NCBI GenBank assembly: GCA_002428895.1
Contig: DIYC01000087.1
Location: 13,024-24,166, forward strand
Direction of reading: 5' to 3'
Origin: Burkholderiales bacterium UBA6064
GTDB lineage: Bacteria; Pseudomonadota; Gammaproteobacteria; Burkholderiales; Burkholderiaceae_B
Length of the DNA: 11,143 nucleotides
The translations under genes and the position numbers were made by a program. Shown piece by piece: positions 6,881 through 11,143 of this stretch (the first letter of the stretch is position 1; every line of letters begins with the position of its first letter). The notes below the pieces were generated by a model. The model had not been told where the DNA came from, searched no databases, and saw nothing but the letters and a program-made list of their open reading frames with translations.

Positions 6881-7219
6881 TTAAGCCTTTTTAAGTGCTT
6901 CGCAAGCAGAAGCTACATCGTCAAATAAATTAAATTGACGATCCATTCGAGACAATTCAAACATTAAGCGCACCGGTTTTTGCATGCCAGCTAAACACAA
7001 CTCCGCCTGATTGCCTGCCACATTTTTTAAAATAACAACCAAACTACCTAAACCTCCTGAATCAACCAATTTAACTTTAGACATATCCAACACAAATCGC
7101 GATGAAGTGTCCAAGCGAGACATCACTGCGTTTCGAATTAAGGTGCCTACCGCGCTATCAAAACGAAGCGCTTCGATTGTTAAAATGCAGACTTCTTGAT
7201 TTTCTTCGACCGTTAACAT
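6881..7219 (-). CDS. STAS-domain anti-sigma-factor antagonist (HsbA/RsbV/SpoIIAA-like)
   Basis: This 112-residue protein is a single STAS domain. The switch motif V-D53-S54-G-G-L-G aligns with D-S-(S/T)-G-L-G of SpoIIAA and RsbV, where the Ser after Asp is phosphorylated by the partner kinase. Ser54 is therefore the expected phosphosite; the usual second Ser/Thr is Gly here. In its unphosphorylated form such a protein binds an anti-sigma factor or another effector. The start is secure: GGAGGG at 7230-7225 lies 5 bases before ATG. It is the first gene of a two-gene minus-strand operon, and its stop is 3 bases from the start of the large regulator that carries both a matching kinase-like ATPase and a phosphatase. 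By analogy with HsbA of Pseudomonas, effectors could include FlgM or a diguanylate cyclase. Neither is visible in the window. Confidence 0.92.
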   Translation of the reverse strand: MLTVEENQEVCILTIEALRFDSAVGTLIRNAVMSRLDTSSRFVLDMSKVKLVDSGGLGSLVVILKNVAGNQAELCLAGMQKPVRLMFELSRMDRQFNLFDDVASACEALKKA

Positions 7220-7294
7220 ACAAGCCCTCCGTGTGAAATAACCAACGTCACTTGACTGCCGCTTAGAGACGAATGGATTAAGTAAATACCCAGT

Positions 7295-7320
7295 AAGGTT
7301 CTAGTTTAACCTTGGCCAAG
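7295..7320. promoter_or_regulatory. Overlapping dyads, possible operator
   Basis: AAGGTT (7295-7300) and AACCTT (7308-7313) form an inverted repeat with 7 bases between. It overlaps the perfect 10-base palindrome CTTGGCCAAG at 7311-7320. Both share the CTT/AAG half-site. There is no T-run, so a terminator is unlikely. A protein-binding role is a guess from the symmetry. Confidence 0.3.
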
Positions 7321-7386
7321 CGCAGAAGTCTACCAATAAACATCTTCAACCCAGAATGGAACGAGTCATTAGAGTATCCATCTTAA

Positions 7387-7404
7387 ATACCTCATAATAG
7401 GTAT
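7387..7404. promoter_or_regulatory. Inverted repeat enclosing a possible -10 element before bcsB
   Basis: ATACCT (7387-7392) and AGGTAT (7399-7404) are exact inverted repeats around CATAAT (7393-7398). CATAAT differs at one base from the sigma-70 -10 consensus and lies about 38 bases before the bcsB start. No convincing -35 is seen 16-18 bases upstream, as is often so for activator-dependent promoters. A protein bound to the dyad would cover the -10 region. The promoter call is tentative. Confidence 0.35.
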
Positions 7405-7436
7405 ATTTAGGCTCGCAACTACTCTGATCTTGCCCT

Positions 7437-9707
7437 ATGCGCAAATTACTTTACTTATATTTACCTTATTTTCTGGGATTCATAGGGGTGTTGTTTTCAG
7501 CCACTACCGCATATTCTCAACCCTCTAATATCGCTTACAGCGAGATCAACGAGACAATTAACCCAAATATCCACACTCGATCCATGACTTTTGCTCAATT
7601 GGGTCGACCTAAAGGACTTAGCTTATCGGGATTGATTACCTCAGATCGAATTAATTCTGGAGTTAGGTTGGACGAGTTAATTACCCAAGCAGAATTAGAC
7701 CTCAAACTTCTTTACCCGCCCGGCCTAGAATTTCGTACTTCTTATTTGCGTGTTTTAGTCAATGACCAATTGGCAGGACTTTACCCGTTAAATGAAAACC
7801 AAGCAGGTGCCTACCACAATGTCACTGTTCCACTGGTCACAGATTATTTTACGGATTTTGCAGAAATTAAATTTGAATTTGAAGGCATACCTATTACCGC
7901 CAAAGAACAAAGTTGCATCTCGCCCAATAATCCCAGTCTTCGTTTAGACATTGCCCCTGAAAGCAAACTAGTTTTACACGTTGCACCCTTGCCCTTGGTC
8001 AATGATTTGGCGCTATTACCTGCTCCGTTTTTTGATCCCCGTGATTCAAACCGGCTAACACTTCCTTTTGTCTTACCCAACAATCCAGACCGGACGCTAC
8101 TACACGCTGCAGGCTTAGTAGCCTCGTGGTTTGGGGCACAAGCCTCGTACAGGCAAGCTTTATTTAAACGACATGAAACCATTCCAACTGAGCAACACAG
8201 CATCATTTTCAGTTTAGGTGACAAACTGCCAAACCACCTGTCGGCTCAACAAATTACAGGGCCCATGCTCGTGATTGATTCACTACCCAATAACCCAGCG
8301 ATTAAACAACTGTATATTCTGGGCCGAACCCCTGAAGAATTAAACCAAGCTGCCTTAGCGTTAGTGCTTGAAGATGACTCACTCTCAGGCTCACAAGCAA
8401 TTGTGAATAAAGTCGTGGCACCCTTGAGCAGAAAACCATATGACGCACCCAGGTATGTGCCCACCCATCGCCCAGTTTATTTTTATGAATTAATCGATTA
8501 CCCAACGCAATTAGAAGCCAGTACATCAAACCCAGAAACAGTGATTAATTTACGCTTGCCACCTGACTTATTTAACTGGAGTGGCACCAACATCGACTTA
8601 GGAATTAAATATCGCTACACCCCGCCCTCCAGTTGGAACGACTCCACGCTCAATATCGAAATTAATCGCAATTTACTGCAATCTATTCGCCTAGCCCCTT
8701 TGGATGAAAAACGAGAAAATCGTTTTAACCTGGGTGTGCTCAACACCATGGATACTAGCCAAGAAGAACAATTGCAAATTCCTGCGTTTAGAATTTCAGG
8801 CAACAACCAAATGCACTTTCGGTTTAATTTTGCCCAAGAAGGCTCTCACAATTGCTCAGGATTAGCCAGCGAATCGCGAGGGGCAATCGACCCTGAGTCG
8901 ATGATCGACTTTTCCGGACTACCGCACTACATTAAAATGCCAAACTTAGCCGCATTTGCCAACGCGGGCTACCCTTATAGTATTTACGCGGATCTGAGCC
9001 AAACCGCAATCGTCTTGCCCGATCAATTAGATGCAACCGACCAAGCCGAATATCTGAATTTAATGGGACTATTTGGGCAATGGACAGGAATTGCTGCGTT
9101 TCAGTTTCAACTCCTAACCCCCGATGAATTAGCCAAACACCCCACCGGTTTGCACTGGATTACCTTCGGTGAGATTAAAAAACTAACTTGGTTAGCGCAG
9201 TACAACATGACACTACCCATGGTGCTCGAAGAAAGTCGACGCAGCCTAGGGAATATTGATCTGGCTAAAACAATTCAATCATTCTGGAAAACGAATGAAG
9301 AGACATTCCAAGTCACTGCGCAAGGCCGTGCCTTAATACAAAGCCCTGGGGAGATTGGTGCCATTCTAAGTTTTGAATCGCCATTTGCACAACAAAAAAC
9401 CGGTATCATCATCACTGGCAATACTCAGACCAGCTATCAACGGGCTTTACGGGCCTTATCAAGCTATGCCGATGTAGCACACATTCGTGGTTCTGTGGCG
9501 CTAATTCGCGGACAAACTGTGCAAAGTTATCAACTTGGCGACACTTTTGTCATGGGCAATTTACCATGGTATTTACAAGTTCGAATTGTACTGTCCAAAT
9601 ACCCTTCTTTAGTGGCTACAATTGGCGTATTCGCTGGTTTTATACTTGCGATTTTATTATTTGGTTGGCTCGCCAAAGGTAACCGCAGAAGAAAAAGTGG
9701 GGTATAA
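7437..9707 (+). CDS. bcsB: Cellulose synthase periplasmic subunit BcsB (cyclic di-GMP-binding regulatory protein by family name)
   Basis: BcsB is the periplasmic partner of the BcsA synthase and guides the glucan from the inner-membrane channel. The 756 residues are close to the usual BcsB length. They begin with a signal peptide (residues 1-27, likely cut after A-Y-S) and end in a membrane anchor at about 724-746 followed by a basic tail, K-G-N-R-R-R-K. The conserved BcsB block at about 472-512 is clear: N-C-S-G, then I-D-F-S-G-L-P-H-Y-I and F-A-N-A-G-Y-P-Y-S, then A-D-L-S-Q-T. An earlier conserved Cys lies near 159 (K-E-Q-S-C-I). The ATG at 7437 is the earliest possible start, since TGA lies in frame at 7425-7427; no good ribosome site precedes it. 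It is the first gene of the operon, with bcsZ beginning one base after its stop. bcsA, usually next to bcsB, is not seen here. Confidence 0.95.
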   Translation: MRKLLYLYLPYFLGFIGVLFSATTAYSQPSNIAYSEINETINPNIHTRSMTFAQLGRPKGLSLSGLITSDRINSGVRLDELITQAELDLKLLYPPGLEFRTSYLRVLVNDQLAGLYPLNENQAGAYHNVTVPLVTDYFTDFAEIKFEFEGIPITAKEQSCISPNNPSLRLDIAPESKLVLHVAPLPLVNDLALLPAPFFDPRDSNRLTLPFVLPNNPDRTLLHAAGLVASWFGAQASYRQALFKRHETIPTEQHSIIFSLGDKLPNHLSAQQITGPMLVIDSLPNNPAIKQLYILGRTPEELNQAALALVLEDDSLSGSQAIVNKVVAPLSRKPYDAPRYVPTHRPVYFYELIDYPTQLEASTSNPETVINLRLPPDLFNWSGTNIDLGIKYRYTPPSSWNDSTLNIEINRNLLQSIRLAPLDEKRENRFNLGVLNTMDTSQEEQLQIPAFRISGNNQMHFRFNFAQEGSHNCSGLASESRGAIDPESMIDFSGLPHYIKMPNLAAFANAGYPYSIYADLSQTAIVLPDQLDATDQAEYLNLMGLFGQWTGIAAFQFQLLTPDELAKHPTGLHWITFGEIKKLTWLAQYNMTLPMVLEESRRSLGNIDLAKTIQSFWKTNEETFQVTAQGRALIQSPGEIGAILSFESPFAQQKTGIIITGNTQTSYQRALRALSSYADVAHIRGSVALIRGQTVQSYQLGDTFVMGNLPWYLQVRIVLSKYPSLVATIGVFAGFILAILLFGWLAKGNRRRKSGV

Positions 9708-9708
9708 G

Positions 9709-10896
9709 GTGAATAGGCAGTTTCAACGTTCACCCTCAACAATTCGACTTTGGGGATTAGTCATCACTTGCAGTATTACGTTGCTGATACACAGCAATAG
9801 CCTAGCAGCGGGTATCCTGGACTGGCTGCACACAAATAACAACAAACAATGGCAAAGTTGGGAAGGTTACAAACGGACTTTTATCAGCGAAGATGGTCGC
9901 GTCATCGATTTTTCAACAGCCGACCTACGAACCGTTTCAGAAGGCCAAGCCTATGCACTGTTTTTATCTTTGGTCGCCAATGACCCCGTCACTTTTGAAA
10001 AACTGCTCAGATGGACTGAAAAAAACTTATCCCAAGGTGACCTTGGCAAACACCTACCCGCCTGGCTTTGGGGAAAAACTCCTGAGAGTTGGCAAGTCAT
10101 TGATGCCAACACAGCCAGTGATGCCGACTTATGGTTAATTTACGCTTTAATGGAAGCAGGCCAACACTGGTGTAAACCCAAGTACACAGAATTAGGCCAA
10201 CGCTTAGCCAATTTGGTCTTATCCGAACAGATACTACACATCAGCGGCTTGGGTTTATCTTTATTACCCGGGCGATACGGTTTTATTCAAGCGGATGGAC
10301 GAATCAAATTAAACCCCAGTTATGTGCCCCCTTTTTTACTCGCCAGACTAGCCAATGTATTCAACACCCAACCTTTTTGGGCAAAATTATATTTAAGCAG
10401 CCAAACCTTACTGCTCAACAGCCACATGAATGGTTTATACCCCGACTGGATTGAATATCAACATGGCCAAGTGCTGCATTCTGAACCCATCGGTGATTAC
10501 GATGCCATTCGCGTGTACTTATGGTTAAGCTTTACACCCGATACGGACCCCATTTATCACAGTTTACTACACCAAGTACAACCGTTTATTCAGCACGTTC
10601 TTAAGACCGGTTACGTGCCTGAACACTGGAACTTAGAAACAAAACAATTTTCTGAAAATAAAGGGCCTAGTGGGTTTCAATATGCATTGGCACCCTTATT
10701 GAAACGGTTACAACACCACTTACTACCGTTACCCCAGTTACCAAAACCCAACGAAACAGAGGCCTGGAAGCGCTACGGATATTATGACGGCTTACTCAGT
10801 CTATTTGCCCAAGCCCATTTAAGCGAACGCTTTCAAATGGCTGACAATGGTCGCTTAATACTGAAATGGCAACGAGGGGGACAATGTGACCAATAA
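9709..10896 (+). CDS. bcsZ: Endo-beta-1,4-glucanase BcsZ (glycoside hydrolase family 8)
   Basis: This periplasmic cellulase belongs to the cellulose export machine and trims or edits glucan chains. The 395 residues begin with a signal peptide (basic start, hydrophobic core about 14-27, likely cut near S-L-A-A at 31-34). GH8 landmarks: T-V-S-E78-G-Q-A-Y with the expected catalytic acid, A-S-D138-A-D-L-W, and G-D-Y-D265-A-I-R-V-Y-L-W, matching the catalytic Asp region of Escherichia coli BcsZ. It therefore looks active. The start is uncertain: GTG at 9709 follows the bcsB stop by one base, and another in-frame GTG at 9697 would overlap bcsB by 11 bases. Neither has a strong ribosome site, so reading depends on coupling to bcsB. 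A start as early as 9622 would destroy the signal peptide. The end overlaps bcsC by 11 bases. Confidence 0.94.
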   Translation: MNRQFQRSPSTIRLWGLVITCSITLLIHSNSLAAGILDWLHTNNNKQWQSWEGYKRTFISEDGRVIDFSTADLRTVSEGQAYALFLSLVANDPVTFEKLLRWTEKNLSQGDLGKHLPAWLWGKTPESWQVIDANTASDADLWLIYALMEAGQHWCKPKYTELGQRLANLVLSEQILHISGLGLSLLPGRYGFIQADGRIKLNPSYVPPFLLARLANVFNTQPFWAKLYLSSQTLLLNSHMNGLYPDWIEYQHGQVLHSEPIGDYDAIRVYLWLSFTPDTDPIYHSLLHQVQPFIQHVLKTGYVPEHWNLETKQFSENKGPSGFQYALAPLLKRLQHHLLPLPQLPKPNETEAWKRYGYYDGLLSLFAQAHLSERFQMADNGRLILKWQRGGQCDQ

Positions 10897-11143
10897 CAAG
10901 TTAAAACCCGCGATGTACGCGCTATACACTACACTGGCCTGCACCTTCGCAACCCCTACTGCATGGGCACAACCGCAACAAACCCAAGTAGAAAACGGCG
11001 TTGACTTTCGCACCTTGATCGACCAAGGCGTTTACTGGTATCGACTTCATCGTTTTAATTTAGCCAATCAATTGTTTAATAAAATTTTACTCATTAACCC
11101 AGACAACGCAGAAGCATTAAAGTGGAAAGGGTTAATTGATGTT
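10886..11143 (+). CDS. bcsC: Cellulose synthase outer-membrane subunit BcsC, N-terminal part (cut by window edge)
   Basis: Eighty-six codons are visible and the frame is still open at the right edge. GTG at 10886 follows GAGGGGG (10874-10880) by 5 bases, a strong ribosome site lying inside the end of bcsZ. Residues 1-28 form a signal peptide ending in T-A-W-A before Q-P-Q-Q. The stretch after it reads as the first TPR-like helical pair, with G-V-Y-W-Y and then L-A-N-Q-L-F-N-K-I-L-L-I-N-P-D-N-A-E-A-L. BcsC carries a long periplasmic TPR array and a C-terminal outer-membrane barrel through which cellulose leaves the cell; the barrel lies beyond the window. The place after bcsB and bcsZ supports the call. 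Confidence 0.88.
   Translation, partial: MTNNKLKPAMYALYTTLACTFATPTAWAQPQQTQVENGVDFRTLIDQGVYWYRLHRFNLANQLFNKILLINPDNAEALKWKGLIDV

Larger units (their letters stand above)
7220..7436. promoter_or_regulatory. Divergent control region between the partner-switch operon and bcsB
   Basis: These 217 bases separate two start codons facing away from each other and must hold both promoters. No strong sigma-70, sigma-28 or sigma-54 promoter could be assigned on either strand. The octamer TAAATACC occurs at 7283-7290 and again at 7384-7391, and near the second copy an inverted relative lies at 7399-7409 (AGGTATATTTA). Dyads at 7295-7320 and 7387-7404 are listed separately. The density of short symmetrical elements suggests one or more DNA-binding regulators act here. 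Confidence 0.55.

Noticed and set aside
7247..7256. GTCACTTGAC dyad upstream of the STAS gene as a FleQ-type box
   Set aside because: It is shorter than the GTCAAT-N2-ATTGAC type site I recall and has only 4-base arms, so the match is too weak to call.
7844..8224. 126-codon minus-strand frame inside bcsB
   Set aside because: It is antisense to a well-supported bcsB with a signal peptide and family motifs, and has no ribosome site or domain of its own.
9622..9708. Earlier ATG start for bcsZ at 9622
   Set aside because: It would overlap the bcsB membrane anchor by 86 bases and bury the signal peptide behind about 29 extra residues. GTG 9709 (or 9697) gives a proper export signal.

Overview
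The window looks like chromosomal DNA of a motile, Gram-negative, gammaproteobacterium-like organism with middling GC. The reasons are a flagellin with a sigma-28 type promoter, class III (type IV pilin-like) prepilins, and a bcsB-bcsZ-bcsC cellulose operon whose products need a periplasm and outer membrane. The genus cannot be fixed from the sequence. No RNA gene, insertion sequence, phage gene or CRISPR array was seen.

Layout. (1) 1-1942, plus strand: the end of a cysteine-rich protein, then two prepilin-like proteins, apparently one operon. (2) 1942-3016, minus strand: a complete single-gene flagellin unit with sigma-28 promoter, 5' hairpin, ribosome site, CDS and intrinsic terminator. (3) 3144-3617, plus strand: a small MEKHLA (PAS-like) domain protein. 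(4) 7219-3656, minus strand: a two-gene partner-switching operon, made of a STAS anti-sigma-factor antagonist and a 1073-residue regulator with the order REC, PP2C phosphatase, REC, degenerate PP2C, RsbW-type ATPase. (5) 7220-7436: a divergent control region with several dyads. (6) 7437 to the right edge, plus strand: bcsB, bcsZ and the start of bcsC, tightly packed or overlapping.

How they may work together. Pili, flagellum and cellulose are the surface structures a cell uses when moving between swimming and attached life. The partner-switching pair resembles HsbR/HsbA of Pseudomonas, CrsR/CrsA of Shewanella and, more loosely, SypE/SypA of Vibrio fischeri, which act on motility, stress response or biofilm. 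Its position between a flagellin and a cellulose operon, back to back with the latter, suggests it controls one or both; this is inference from context.

The most unusual element is the regulator. It carries two successive REC-PP2C modules that have decayed in complementary ways: the first keeps an intact phosphatase but a damaged receiver, the second keeps an intact receiver but a phosphatase stripped of its metal-binding aspartates. A second oddity is that the bcs operon opens with bcsB, with no bcsA next to it in the window.
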